64,000 bases of DNA from Laburnicola sp. R22_1 (lineage: Eukaryota; Ascomycota; Dothideomycetes; Pleosporales; Didymosphaeriaceae), in the NCBI GenBank assembly GCA_014281115.1, contig JACONQ010000003.1, positions 1,860,001 to 1,924,000 on the forward strand, written 5' to 3'. The stretch's first letter is position 1; every line of letters starts with the position of its first letter. The position numbers and the translations under genes are program-made. This document shows, one piece after another, positions 46,661-60,631 of the stretch. A model generated the notes under the pieces. The model was not told the DNA's origin, ran no database searches, and was given only the letters and a program-made list of their open reading frames with translations.

Positions 46661-49600
46661 TAATCCCCCTTTTAAGGTCTAAAAATAGGAAGAAAAGTAT
46701 ATAAAAATAGGGTGTTTTAGTAGATTTTTAACGTAACTAGCACTATTTTAGGGCTAAAAAGGGTTATAATAGGGGCAATAGGCCTCTATAGTTCTAATAG
46801 TAGCCTTAGGTTTTAATTTAGTTGCTATTTAGTAGAGATATTAAAGAAAGTAGTTAGGGATAAATTAGTGCTAGGTTAGAAACTACACCTTACTTTTTAG
46901 CGTTTTGCTAGTAGAGCCTATTCTTAGCTCTAATACTATATAAAAATATAGTTAGCTAAAAAATTTCTAGTTAGTTTAATGTGCGCTAGCGCAATTATAT
47001 TATATAAGGTTCTCTAGTACTATAGAAAAGCGTTTGAAAAAAACATATTAACCTAACTATATAGTTTTTAATTAGGGTAGGGCAGCTTATAAAGCTATAG
47101 GGGCTACTAGTATAATAGAGTAAAGGTGCTAAAAGGTGCCCTACGTATGTGATAGCTAGGTAGCTGCTAAATTAGTAGTAAGCTAGCTGGAGAGGGAATA
47201 GCTAGGGGCAAGAGCATTAAAAGCAATAGGTGCCTATATATAGGAGGCTAGCTAGAAAGCTACTTAACTAGTAGTAAACTAGGCTACCTATTTTAGTAGC
47301 TTAGAGTGCCCCTAGGAGTAGAATAAGTTAGATAACTAGTAGATTAGAGTAAGGACTAATAGTTAGGGGGCAGCTCCTAATTATTAGCATTCTAGAAGAC
47401 TTTATTAGGTGGTTTACTATTAGATTTGTTATTTAAGTATTCTTTTTATAGAGAGTTAGACTTAGAGTTAATTAGGTTAGTAAATTTAGATTTATTATTA
47501 AAGAGGTTATTATAATAGGCGGGCTCTTTATCTTCTAATCCGCTGCTATAATAGGTGGCACTATAATTTTTAGGGCTATTACTATAGTAAGTAATACTAA
47601 GTTTTTCTTTTAGGTTAGCCATTTAGTAGGGCAAAAGGGTGCTAACCTAGGTTATTCTAGCTAGGGTAGTTTTAATTAAATAGTTAATTCTGTAGGCAAG
47701 AGCTACCTAATTTGCAAATTAGCTTCTCTAGTAGGTTTATAGTATCTAGGTCTAGGGTTAGAAATAAGACCTAGATTCTACCGTACAATTTCTAGGGACT
47801 AGTCTTATTAGTAGCTTTTTTAGGTAGTAGAGACAAGGTGACTAAAAGGCAATTTGTTGTCTAATAGTTCCTTGTCTAAGGAAGGTAGCTTAATAGCCTT
47901 AACACTACTATTTTTGTTAAAGGCGTCCTTATAGCTTAGTTTTTAGTAAGCCTTTAAGTATATTCTAATAACTAAGATAGTGGGGCTAGGAAGCTAGATA
48001 GAGATCTCCTTAAAAATGCTCTAGTTAGCTTTTAATAAGCGAGTTATTTAGTAAGTATAGTACTGCTTATTAAGTAGGCTATTCTATTAAGTAGTATTTT
48101 TCTAGTAAAAAGAGTTAGGTAGTAAAGAAGTTTATAGTAGGATAAAGTTACTAGTAAAAGTTACATTTTTGTTATCTTTCTAACAAAGGCGGTAGTCCTA
48201 AGCGTTAACTAAGTAGCTAGCTTACTTAAAAATCTTCCTACTAATAATATGATTGTAGTCCTATATCTTATAGAAAATAAACTATATAGTAATACTATAT
48301 TTGTTAATATTAAGCTAGGCTATAAAATAGGTGTCTACTTTTGCACTTCTCTTTCCTACACAGTTCTTAAGGGGATTAGTATCTTTAGGCAGAGTAGTTT
48401 AGCTTTAAGCTACTTTTAGATAGCCTTTCTATACCTTAAAGCAACTAGATTATAAGCGCTAGTATTAGTATCTATTAAGGCTTGCAACCTAAGAGCTAAC
48501 TCTTAGAATTTAATTTACACTAGCATAACTAGCTAGATGCCTCTAAATAGCTTAGGAATCTTTACTATCTTACCACCTATAAGTAGTAATTTTAGTTTAG
48601 CATCTACGTTTTGTGGTTAAAATTGTAGTTTATCTAGATTAATTAGTTTAGTAGCTCCTATATAAGCTACTAGGTTAAAGTGGTCTAGTAGCACACATTT
48701 AAAGCCTTATTATCTAAAAAATTACCTACCATTAAATTAAAGTGGTAGGCAATACTAAGTTTATTTAAATTAAGATTATTCTCTACTTTTATATTTGCTT
48801 ATATAGCTGCCTTAGGGTAGTAGTATAAGTATAGGCCTCTAGGTTTCTTGCTATAGCTAACGCAGATGTTATACTTTATACACTATGCTTAAGTCTAATT
48901 ATAAAAAGTTAAAAAGGGAGGAGTAAGTTTAGAATAGGGTGTTTATTTTTTAGTTACTATATATAAGGGCGTTAATTTAAAGGGTAGTATTTTATAAGGA
49001 GTTTTTATATATACATAGAAAGGGTTTATTATGCTATTATTATAGAACGTGTGGCTAGCTATAATTATTTAGCGTTTAATTGCTAAGTAGTTAATATTAA
49101 AATCTTTTATCTTTTTTAAAGTATTAACTTAAGACTTTTAGTTAACTTAAGTTGTAATTTGTTCTTTTAGATCTTTACATCTAGTTTAATTTCCCTAGCT
49201 AGACTTTTAAAAGCCTATAGGAACGTCTAGGTATCTATTTTATTAGAGAGGAAGAGCTTATAAAACTTTTTACATATCTATTAAGAAGCAAAGGGATTAT
49301 AATAAGTCTTTTCCAGAAATTTAAAGCGTGCTTTAGGTCTATAATTTTCTTAAAACGCCTAATTTATTTAATACTAATTTTGCGCTGCCTTTTAAGGCGC
49401 GCCTCTAAAGTAGCTAAGGATAGCTTCTATAAAGTTGTCTTAATTTTCTTTATTATTATTGCCTTAGTAATAGTCTACATTTACGCAGATCTTATTATAT
49501 ATTCTTTAGCTAATTTTTAATACTAGGGCTAGGTTAAACTTTTTTATAGTACTTATTAATGTTAGGTAGCTTTATAGAGCGTTCTAGCTTAGACACACTA

Positions 49601-50684
49601 GAGGCGGTAAAAGCGTGTCTACCCTAGGGCATATTTATTTAGGCGCTGTTAGCGAGCTTAGTTTATATATATTTAGAGACTAGGGTGTAGTAAAAGATAT
49701 TATCGAGTTATAAATTAGGCACTATAGGCTAGGGCGAATAATAGAGTATATATTAGAGTGCTAGCTAGGATGCATATTAGGATATAACTAAATAAGATAA
49801 GCTTTACTTAGTTATATAAGGACGGCGTAAACTATATAATAGATTTGGTATTTCTAGGGTACAGGTTTTTAGAGGTATATAAGTATGGTACCGCAAATTA
49901 TAAGTATTTTTAATAAAAGAGAGAGCTTTATTAGAGGTAAATAATTCCTTTTTAATAGCTGCATTATTAGCACTATTAGAGTGGGATTAAGATTCTTCCT
50001 CTATTATATATATTATAGTATAAGGTGTTTATATTTTAAGTATAGTAAAAGCTTATTTAAATATATTAGCGAGCTCGCACAAAGCCTAAATAATACTCCC
50101 TTATTTAGAGTTATCTTTAGATTTTATAACAGTCCTAGCTACTAATTCTAGTAATCTCTTTAAGAGTAGGCCTTAAGAAAAGTAATATTAAGCCTAAAGC
50201 TAATAGGTAGCAAGTAATTATTTTATTTCTAGGCTATACTGGAGCAATTAGTCTAGTTTAAATTACGCTAAAACGCGCTAAACTTTTTAGTAACTTTAAG
50301 TTTAGCGTTGCCTTAGTGCGTAAGCCACTTAAAGTCTATTAGCAAAAATCTATTATCTAGCTAATTTGCTTTAAGTGTAGTAACGTATTAAATATGCTTA
50401 GAAATATTATAAGAAACTCTATTAGAGTAGACCGTTCTAAGTAGTTTAACTATACTTCTTTTTTTTATAAGACTAAGAAGGCAACTAGTAGTTTTAGAAG
50501 TAACTATTAGTTACTTTTCTTACTTAATAGATAATAAATTACTAGTAGAGTAGAGTAGAGAAATTCTACTATAAGTGTTATATAAACTATTATTAGTAAT
50601 GTATAGGCAAACGTCCCCCTTTATATTATCTATCCTAGAACTATTTAGGAGTAGAAAGAACGTAGGGGATATTCTAGAAGTCTC

Positions 50685-50972
50685 TTAGATTAAAGGACAG
50701 CAGCTTACTATAGTATAGGTAGTAGTAGAGTTAAGCAAAGTAGGGGTTGCGAAGAGAGTGTAGTAAAGAGACCTAAAGTAGTAGGTTTTATATAGCATAT
50801 AAGCTAGCGTATAGTCTAAGCTAGATAAAATATATAAAGTATAAGATAAAATATATAAAACTCTAACCTCTATATTACCTTCATAGCTTAACTCTAATTC
50901 CTTAGCTTTATGCTTTATGACCTTGCTATAAAAGGTAGTTATTAGGCGAGTTAGCTCTATAGGGTATAGCAT
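50685..50972 (-). pseudogene. Gag N-terminal remnant of the LTR element
   Basis: A 95-codon open stretch starting MLYPIELTRLITTFYSK, helix-rich at first (KVIKHKAKELELSYEG), then Tyr/Leu-rich. The Tyr-rich part is probably a product of Cys/His-to-Tyr changes. Its place near the presumed 5' LTR (51594-51881) fits Gag. No motif proves it. Confidence 0.4.
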
Positions 50973-51039
50973 AGTTTATTGTTTATTAATTATTATTTAT
51001 TTTTAGAATATTAAGATTTTTAGAGCCGCCTCTTTAAAT

Positions 51040-51500
51040 AGACCTTAGCGTAGTGTAATAACTGTCTAGCACAACTAGTAACTAATAAACTAATACACTC
51101 TTACTAACTTATAGTAAGTAGAGAAGTTATATTAGTAGTCTTCTAGACCTTAGGTAGTATAATAACTACCTAGTATAACTAGTAACTAATCTAATACACC
51201 CTTACCTACTTATAGTAGGCAGAGGAGTTATATTAGTAGTTTTGTAGACCTTAAGTAATATAATAACTATTGAATATAACTAGTAACTAACCTAATATAC
51301 CTTTACCTACTTATAGTAGGTAGAGGAGTTATATTAGTAGTCTTATAGACCTTAGCGTAGAACTACTATCTAGCATAACTAGTAACTAATAAACTAATAC
51401 ACTCTTATTTACTTATAGTAGGCAGAGAAGTTATATTAGCAATTTTATAGACCTTAGGCAATTGCCTAGTACAACTAGTAACTAATAAGGTAAAACTTTT
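51040..51500. repeat. ~100-bp tandem repeats x ~4.5 inside the LTR element
   Basis: Successive units start with 'agaccttag' at about 51042, 51147, 51246, 51346 and 51449, each containing 'aactagtaactaat' and 'acttatagtaggcagag'. They lie between the right LTR and the presumed Gag, so they would form the leader region of the element. Confidence 0.85.
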
Positions 51501-51593
51501 ACTAATTTAACCGCCTATAGGCAGCGTCTTAAGAAAGGAGTAGATATTATATTACTCTCTATAGCTAAATAAAAATAGTTAATCTTAGAATAA

Positions 51594-51881
51594 TATAAGA
51601 GCAGTACACAGCCTTATAGGGCTAACCTATTAGGAATAGCTAGAATAGTTAAAAGAGCTAGTTAAATTAATACTATTCTAAAATAGTAGATAAAAAAGAG
51701 ACATAGAGGGCCTTTTCTTATATAGAAGGCACCGTAGGGTATAGGCCTACGATAACTACTACGCTAAGACTAACTAGAAAAGGCGCCTTTAGAAAAGTAA
51801 AAGGCGCAAATAGGGGGAAATAGGGTGTAAAAGAGAGGTAATAGGGCGGGCTTAGCAAGAAGGCTAGCAAGTATTATTACA
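51594..51881 (-). repeat. LTR of the 46372-51881 element (right copy)
   Basis: Direct repeat of the left LTR, with mostly C/T and G/A differences; ends in 'attattaca', keeping the canonical CA. Confidence 0.85.
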
Positions 51882-51996
51882 CCTAGTAGACATAAGAGTA
51901 GGGCGCGTTAACTTCTAGAGCAATTCTAATATAGTAGAGAAAGGAGGTAGAGAATATAGCAAGTAAAGCAGTGTTGCTAGGTCTTTAAACCTATAG

Positions 51997-52188
51997 TGTA
52001 GACTTATAGAAAGCTATAGTAGCGATAAGTATTACTACTTAGTAAGTAAGTTAACGCGTTATATATACTTATAGTATATAAGTATAAAGTAGTTACTAAT
52101 ATATATATATAGGCATAGTGCACTAAACTAATATTATATAATTAATAACTCAGCACATATAATATATAATTACTATAGCTAGCTAACA
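51997..52188 (-). repeat. R3 repeat, possible solo LTR
   Basis: A ~190-bp unit bounded by 'tgtagac' and 'gctaaca' (TG...CA), repeated at 63509-63697. No convincing 5-bp duplication flanks either copy, so the solo-LTR call is tentative. Confidence 0.45.
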
Positions 52189-52285
52189 TCCCTCTTAGTA
52201 AGAAATAGCCTAATAAAAACGAATAAAAAATAAGTATATTTAGTAAAACATATTGAGTAATACTATCTAGTATATATATCACTAT

Positions 52286-52411
52286 GCGCATTTTTATAAC
52301 TGCCTTTTTACACTTTTTTAATTACTAAGCAGGGGGCTTTCCTTTTTTGTTATGTTATTTAAGATAAAAGCCTTTATTATGCTACCTCTACGTAGTTTAT
52401 TAAACGTCACA
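52286..52411 (-). repeat. Short R1 fragment (~126 bp)
   Basis: Reverse-oriented R1 end just upstream of the gypsy integrase remnant, flanked by an imperfect duplication around 'atatatcactat'/'atatataactat'. Confidence 0.7.
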
Positions 52412-52429
52412 TATATAACTATAAGTGTT

Positions 52430-53182
52430 ATTAATACTTTAGATTAAACTGCTATAAGCTATATAGGCTTTTATAACTTTTATCTATTCTTAATAGTTTT
52501 TAGTAATATATAACTATAGACTTTATTATAAATCTACTACTAAATATATTTACTAGCGTTATATAAATACTATCTTAGTTATTATAGACTAATCTTTATA
52601 AATAGCTTATTATATACCTACTTAAATAGATTAGAATAGTACTAATCCTACGAAGACTTAAATCTATAAGGTAATTTGCTTTTATAGCTCTTTAAAAGTA
52701 ATAATATTTAATAAAGGTTTAATAATACGTTTAACGTATTAGGATACCTTTAACTATTATTTTAACTTATAGCAAATTCTTATATTTACTTTCTACCCTT
52801 AGATAAAAAGATAAATAGAGTATTAACATTAGATACTTAAATAGTATCTTTATATTTATTATATTTTAAAGGAAGAGAATTAGGCTTTATAAATCTTTAT
52901 TAGAAAGGTTACCTATAATAATAGTTAATATATAGTTATTAGCTATACTTCTATTTATATTTACTATAGTAGTAATCTAAAAAGGTTAGTAGGCCTTAAT
53001 AGGCGCTAAGTAATAATAAAAATCCTAAGAGTTTAGTAATTATCTCTAAACTAATTTTAATTTAAGTGCTGTGCTATAAAAAGATTAAAGTATTAAATAC
53101 CTACTAAAGAGTGCTTACTAATAAGAAAAGACTTCTTTTAAAACTTAAAGTTAAAAATAAAGTTTAGGTTTTAAATTATTAT
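52430..53182 (+). pseudogene. Ty3/gypsy integrase remnant, first part
   Basis: Plus strand near 52560-52860 reads YINTILVIID*SL*IAYYIP, then VIIFNKGLIIR and TFYP*IKR*IEY*H*ILK*Y. These match the gypsy integrase core: first Asp in 'dtilvvvDr.tKmahfip', the second Asp now Asn in 'iisDRgp.F.s', and Glu in 'HPqTDGQtER.nqtLeqYLR'. The reading continues through a Lys-rich tail to the R4 insertion site. The gene resumes at 60632. Confidence 0.8.
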
Positions 53183-54324
53183 GTTAAACATCTTTGTTGT
53201 ATGGATATTCTAACTAAGGTCGAGTTTGCACTATACACAGAGAGGAGTAAAATAGAAGGCACTAAAACCTAATACCTAGCACATAGTAGTAGTAATAAAA
53301 TATATATAAAATAATAATAATTTAGTTATTAACTTTCTTTAGAGTAGCATTATTAATAGTAGTTAATAGATAGTCTACTATCTAGCATAACTAGGTTATA
53401 TATTATTTCTTAACTAGTAGACTATTAGAGAGCTGTAGTAGACTATAAAGTTATAACTATAGAAGTAGTGTAGGTAATAGAATACTTAACTATAGTTTAG
53501 TTGTTATATTTGCAACTTAGTAGTAGCGTAACTATAGTTTGCTATACGCATAGCATATAAAGTCTACCTTTTACAATATTAGTAATGCCTAGTATACTAA
53601 ATCTTTATCTTTAACGTATAACTACTACTACTATCTTTTAAATCTAGCTCTTTATCTATTATATCTAGTAACGTAATAATATTCTAGCGGCCTAACTATA
53701 CTACTTCTTTTACACAGGGTAGTATAGCTATAGTAGAGTTTTAAAAGTATATAAAGGATTAGCTAGGCAAAGTTAACAATAATCCCTAGAAATTTAGTAA
53801 TTGTATATAGCAAATAAGGTTATTAGAGAGGCCTCTTAATCTTAATATCTTTAACAACACTTAGTCCTACCTATTTAGGCCCTATTAGCTAATCTTATAA
53901 CTCTAAATTCTAGAGTTTAAAGCACTCCTTTAGTATCTAAATAGAGAGTTATATTAGGCGTTTATGCTATAATAATAAAACAAAGTAAAAGCGTTACTAA
54001 AGAAGCTTAAACATAAGAACTAGTAAAGCAAAAGCATAAGGCAGCTACTGGAAAATAAGTAGCAGTTCCTTAGAGACTATAAGAGTTTAAAAGCGCAGCT
54101 ATAGCATAAGAAGGTTATAGATATAGTAGCAATTATTTAAGGTGCTATTAAGGCGGAGGACTATAACTAAGTAATGAGGGTAAAGGTAAGCAGCAGCAGT
54201 AGGAGCATAGAGAAGATAGGCGGCGGCAAGGTCCTAGAAGAGCAGAATATAGCTTGCTAGCTACAAGGGAAGATCTACTATAGAAGAGAGTTAATAAAAT
54301 AGTTAGGTTAGTTACTTTTATAAA

Positions 54325-54517
<193 letters not shown>

Positions 54518-54686
54518 TGTAAGCAGCCTAGAGCTATGTTACATAACGACATTAGTCTCATGAGTCAGCTCGCCTACTATATACGAGCCTCTAATCACTC
54601 CATGTACGATACACAGGCATATACACATCTGAACACAGATACTTCTATAATATACACTTTCTACACATACTACCTAACTGCTTATA
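54518..54686 (+). repeat. 5' LTR of the copia element
   Basis: Starts 'tgtaagcagcctagag'; ends 'actgcttata', with the final CA changed to TA. I count 13 differences from the 3' LTR, all of them transitions. Confidence 0.93.
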
Positions 54687-54700
54687 GTTATGAGCCCGGC
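54687..54700 (+). promoter_or_regulatory. Primer-binding site, complementary to the initiator tRNA-Met anticodon arm
   Basis: 'gttatgagcccggc' begins at the first base after the LTR. Its complement, GCCGGGCUCAUAAC, contains the CAU anticodon within the stem-loop as found in eukaryotic initiator tRNA-Met. Drosophila copia is known to prime with an internally cleaved half of this tRNA; the same mode is inferred here. Confidence 0.75.
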
Positions 54701-54772
54701 CTAATCCGCACTTATATACATACATTAACTCCCTACCTACCTATCTATTAATTGAGCCTACTCTATCTTGCC

Positions 54773-57700
54773 ATGTCAAAGGCTAGCTCTTCGATTATCC
54801 TTTACGGTCCACACAACTGGGAACTATGGATCTATACTGTCAAAAGGCTCGCAGAGGCTGGAGACGTATGGGGATATATTAATCCAGATCTGTTACCCCT
54901 ATTAACGCTTAGCAAGCCTCAGCAACCTGCCTAGCTTTAAACTGTTAATAAAGACAGATCGCCAGCGACAGAACCTACTACTGAAGCTTGAGCGCAGTAC
55001 AATTAGGAAATAAGTCTCTACTATAGGGAGCTTAAGGAATACAGACGAACTAAAGATAAGATTGGCCAAATTAAAGCGCACGTAGCTAACACTATTACTT
55101 AGGACCTAGTCTATCAAATTAAGGACTAAAAGTCCCTCTATAATTAGCTTAAGATGCTATAGGAGCTCTACAGCCCTACAATAGCTAATTAAGAATATTA
55201 GGTCCAGAAAGCCTATAATACTGCTAAAGTACTACATGCTTGTAGAGAGAATCTAGAGGAGTAGTGTAGCACCTTTCTTGCTGCCTACAATAGGGCCAAA
55301 CAACTTAAGCTACTAGAGACGCATGGCTACTAACCTTACAAGGACCTTATTCGAGCTATTAGGCAGATCGACCCTGGCTACGCTGCTACTATCGCTATTA
55401 CAGTATTCAACGCGGAAACTATCTCAACTGCCTCAGATAGCGACTCTATCTAGCTAACACTACCTGAACTACTAGCAGGATACCTGCGCTACTATCGTAC
55501 GACCGCAACAAAATCAACTATCCAAGGCGAAGCATTTGCAGCTACATTGAATCAAGAGGAGTCTCTATATAGACAAAATAACAGAAAGAGACCTTATTAG
55601 GACAAGCCATCAAAGCTATCAAAGCTATGTCTCTGTGGGGATCTACACTATTGGGGACAGTGTCCGTACATTGACACCTTACAGCGCAGAGGAGGATTTG
55701 TTGAAAACCCTAAAAAAGCTAAGAAGATAGTTAAATACGAAGCTAAGGATACGAAAGGCATACTAAACAAGATTTGGGAAAAGAATTAGCGCTATAAGAA
55801 GCATAGGGTTTAAGGGAGCTACAGGTCAGAACCTGATTCGATAGAAATTAACGCAGGTGATGCACCTGCAGCCAACCTTCCCTATAAAGCCTACGCTGTC
55901 TACTTATTAGCATTTAATAACAGGCTAACACTACAAAACTTCCCGCTCCTCTACTTATAGACGCTAGATCCAGCCACTAATATCTACATCTGCAACAATC
56001 CTACCAAGTTCTAATAGAAGGCTCCTGCATTGCCAGACAATGTTATCCTCGCAGGAGGCACAGAGATAGCTATTTAGGCATAGGGAGAAGTTAAGATACT
56101 CCTATTAACACCTTAAGGACAGAGAAAGACAAAGCTTAAGCGCGTCGCCTTAATACCAAGCTTCTTTACAAGCCTAGTCTCTCTAGCCTAACTATTATTA
56201 TTAAACGTCCATTTCAACTTAGGAAGAAACACTCTATATTGGTCCAACTTATCAGGGTCACGAGTTGAAGACATCGCTAGCCTCACTAGGCTAGGTGGTC
56301 ACTAGCTAGTAGTCTATCGAACTAATCCTCTATCTACCCAATCTACTCAGCTTCAAACATTCGCTACCCATCAACATTGGCCACAGTACTTAGCCCTACC
56401 GCCTAAATCAAGATCGCTAAGCAAGGCCCAGCTCTATATCCTTATAGGACATCTAAGTAATAATGCGATCAACCAACTATTAAGTCACGTAACAGGCATA
56501 CAGCTAGCTACTAGAACTGCTCCTTAAACAGTTAACTATAAAGAATGCCTACAAAGCAAAGCACATTAGATTATCTCGCGTCGAATAGGCCATAAGATAG
56601 GGGCAACCCAAGCCTTTAAAACTATCGCTATCGACCTAATTAAGCTTGACACAAGAGCGTACAACGGTGATCGATATATCTTCCACGGGTTTGACCTATT
56701 CTCAAAGTTCCATTTCGTCTACACAATACCTAGACGAGACAAGCCTACGCTACTATCTATTATTAGACAACTAGATCGAACAATTAAACAAGAATTTAAC
56801 ACAACTGTCACCTTTCTTATTGCTAATAATAAGCGAGGATATGGCCTGGCAGACGACTCTGCTAGAGACTACTGTTAGAGAGAAGGTATTAAGCTACAGA
56901 TTAGAGCTCCACACACTAAAGAGCAGAACAGCTTAGCAGAGCGCTTAGGCAGGAGTCTTATTAAGAGAAGTCGTTCAATAAGGATCACCTCAAACCTACC
57001 TCTAGCACTTGGCTCTAAGATTTACCCCACAGTAGCATACCTGCTTAATCGCACACCCACGCGATTACTAGGCTAGAAAACACTATTTGAAATTGCCTAC
57101 AGCAAGAAACCGTCAATTGCTCACCTACGCGTCTATGGCTGCTGAGCATACGCACTGCGCAAGCAGATACCACAAATAGACAAGCTCAGTCCTTAAGCTT
57201 TAGTAGGATACCTAGTTGGCTACGACTTGTCAAACATCTACTAAATCTAAATGCCTAAGGCGAGAAGCCGAGCTTATGGAGGCAAAGTCATTTGTGTGAG
57301 AGACATTACCTTCTAAGAAGACCTCTTCTATCAACCACACAATAAAGCAGATCCGCTCCTATAAGGCTCTAAGCTAGAGCAATTCGCCCACAAGTATTAA
57401 CTACCTTTAATACGCAGCTAAGACAGCTCTACAGAAGATTTATCTGAAGACGAGCTCATATTAGATCTAGACTAGTTTAGCCAGACTGCTGCTATTACAG
57501 AGCAAAGCCAATTAACGCAAAGAGTAATAATAACCTAACACTAGATAAGAAGTCACTATTAGCAGCTTCTAACACTGAGTCGAACAGAGACTACTAAGGT
57601 TCATAGCAGCTTATGGGGCTCACCTTATAACAACTCACTATGCTCACTATTAGCTACACTAACTAGCTTACTGCCGCTATCTACATCTTTAAAGAAGCGC

Positions 57701-59524
57701 AAATGTGAAATATTAGATTCTGTCTTACAAACGGACTCGAACTAAGCAGAGAATCGAGAACTAATTGATAGCAACCTTCGTTAGTCTCACATACTACCTA
57801 AAGGGTTAACAAGATCTAGAAAGCCATCTTAGAAGAGTAGCAGCTTCTTTATTAGCACATACTGGTTAGTATACATAGCAGCCTTAGCTATAGTATTAAA
57901 AACACGATTTTACTACACCGAGCTACCTCCTAAGCCGCGTCTCTATAGAGATGTGATGAAAATGCCATCTCTATATAGGGAAGGCTTTCTCTAGGCTATG
58001 AAATAAGAAATTAGCAACGTGAAGCAAAAAGGCACGTATGAGAGGATTACCTAGCAGGAGTTTAACCCGTAAGACCAAGAGGTCCTCCTATTAATGTGGG
58101 TCTTCAAGTACAAGCTTAATAATCAAAGCTACCTTACAAAATATAAGGCCCGTATCTGCGTATGAGGCGATCTACAGGCGACTACCAAGGATACCTACGC
58201 AGCCACTCTAGCGGTTCGAATATTCCGAGCTCTAGTCGCTATAGCTGCCTACTTTAACATGGAAATCTGTTAATATAATGCTGTTAACGCATTTACAAAC
58301 ACTTAGCTTGTGACACTAGTCTATTGTTACTTACTAGAAGGATTCTCTAACCCTAACTATCTATAGAGACTACGTCGAGCTTTATACGGCCTAAAGACCT
58401 CACCACTACTTTGGTATTAAGAGCTTATTAAGACGCTTACTAAGCTAGGCCTATGCGAAGTTAAAGACGTTCCTTGTCTATGGAAGAATAACAAGCTTCT
58501 AGTCTTCTTCTATGTGGATGACATTGTCGTACTCTGCCTACCAGCCTATAAGGCTGCACTACATGAATTCGAGCAGAAGCTCCTACACTAATATGAGATT
58601 TGATCTCTAGGAGAGCTTTAAACGTTCTGTGGCATTTAAACGCATAGAGACTATAAGAATGGCTCTATCTGGCTATTACAAGCTTTATATATTAAGAAGC
58701 TGGCACAGAAGTATCCTTCACCAAAGCCATACACGAAGTTACTAGCTACTCTACTACCTCTAGAAGAGCTATTACTGTCTAAGGATTAGGCAAATGACTT
58801 TACTAAGCACAGATATGCCTAGCTTATAGGCTCTATAGGCTACGCGGCTGAAGCTACCTAACCTAATGTCTTAAAAGCTTATTCTAAACTAGCTAAGTTT
58901 CTTATAAATCCATCTTTACGTTATCTTAACGCAGCCTATTAGACAATCGCCTACCTGCTAGGCACTAAAGATCGAGCTCTCTACTATATAGCCTCTATCT
59001 CAAACGAATTAGTCTATATAGCTAACTAGACTTAGCCTAAGTTCTTTGGAGCAACAGATGCGTCGTACGCCAATGATAAGATTACACGCAAGAGCTCACA
59101 AGGCTATATCTTCTTTCTATTTGGCGGACCTATAGACTAGAAAGCAACACTCTAACGCTGTATCACTAAGTCCACTATAGAAGTAGAGCTGGTTGCCGCA
59201 TTGTCTGCAGGCACCGAACTAATCTAGTGGTGGAGAGTCTTTAAACAAATTAGCTTTAATCTAGATTATAAACGCCTTCTATACTGTGACAATTAGCAGA
59301 CTATCTAGCTTCTTACCTCTACTACGCCTCGTCTTAAGACTACTGTACGGCACGTCGATATCTATTATTACTGGCTACGCTAAGAAGCTTAATCCAACAA
59401 CATTAACCTCTTATATATCTAGACAAGCTGTCAACTAGCTAACGGCCTTACTAAGCTGCTACCTAGGCAGAAGCACGAAAACTAGGTTTCTCTTCTTTAT
59501 TTTCAACTATTTCCTTCTAAATGA
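54773..59524 (+). pseudogene. Copia Gag-Pol polyprotein, one frame with many nonsense codons
   Basis: From ATG 54773 (MSKASSSIILYGPHNWE) to TGA 59522-59524, 1584 codons in a single phase. In order: Gag; zinc knuckle CLCGDLHYWGQC (55628-55663); protease region not clearly seen; integrase with AIDLI (first Asp near 56633), IANNKRG where the second Asp reads Asn, and the Glu of KEQNSLAER near 56930. Then reverse transcriptase with LRRALYGLKTSP and YVDDIVVL (58511), and RNase H with ATDASYAND (near 59050). Almost all stops are TAG/TAA at Gln or Trp codons, plus two TGA. Function is lost; phase conservation shows point mutation rather than indels killed it. Confidence 0.93.
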
Positions 59525-59979
59525 GCTTCCCTATAGTATAGTACTCTTCCTAGTTTCTCCTATGTGGTTTTTACAGGTTTAACGAGGCTATATATTTACT
59601 AAGCTCTATCCTGTACACAGCTCTACGCTGTACCCCTACACTTTACTTAGCTCTATTATGTAACTTAGCTTTACGCTGTATTTTACCTTTATACATAGAG
59701 CAAACATGCTCGCATTATATATTAAGCTCTACCTACAAGGCTCATTAACCTCAGCACAGAACGCGAAGCAATAAGGATCTCAATACTGGCTCTGGGAGAC
59801 GTCCTACTATTAGGGACGCCTGTAGTATAGAGCGAGGTCCACTAACACTGCAACGGCGGACGGCTACCTACCTAGGACTGCACTAATATAGAGACTAGTT
59901 CTTAACCTAAATACAGCTGCCACACAAAGGTAGAGGGGGACCTATAGCCAACATTAGCTTTAAACATGCGTTCGAACCT
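59525..59979 (+). other. 3' untranslated region of the copia element
   Basis: About 455 bp between the gag-pol stop and the polypurine tract. Contains repeated 'agctctacgctgta' / 'agctttacgctgta' motifs at about 59618-59680, and no gene. Confidence 0.55.
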
Positions 59980-59987
59980 AAAGGGGG
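59980..59987 (+). promoter_or_regulatory. Polypurine tract
   Basis: 'aaaggggg' two bases before the 3' LTR start, the standard priming site for plus-strand DNA synthesis. Confidence 0.75.
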
Positions 59988-59989
59988 TG

Positions 59990-60517
<528 letters not shown>

Positions 60518-60631
60518 GTAAAAAATAATACGAAAGAAATTATTAAATATGTAATATAGTAGTTAGTTAAATAGCCGGCCCAGAATTACATAATATTACT
60601 AATTAACCAGAGGAAAGAATTAAATTATTAT

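Larger units (their letters stand above)
46372..51881 (-). mobile_element. LTR retrotransposon (5.5 kb), RIP-degraded, probably Gag-protease only
   Basis: Two direct repeats of about 288 bp bound the element (46372-46660 and 51594-51881), flanked by a 5-bp duplication 'tctag'/'cctag' (46367-46371 and 51882-51886; the difference is C/T). Coding remains point to the minus strand: an open stretch 50685-50972, a helix-rich Gag-like stretch near 49550-49600 (KLERSIKLPNINKYY), a Cys-rich block near 48880, and a protease-like ALIDTNTSAYNLV near 48470 (cf. 'liDtGAs..fi'). I could not find reverse transcriptase or integrase in the remaining ~1.8 kb, so it may be non-autonomous. Orientation is moderately sure. 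Confidence 0.75.

Noticed and set aside
50360..50420. Plus-strand CFKCSNVLNML as a zinc knuckle
   Set aside because: Lacks the His and last Cys, and other evidence in this LTR element favours the minus strand.
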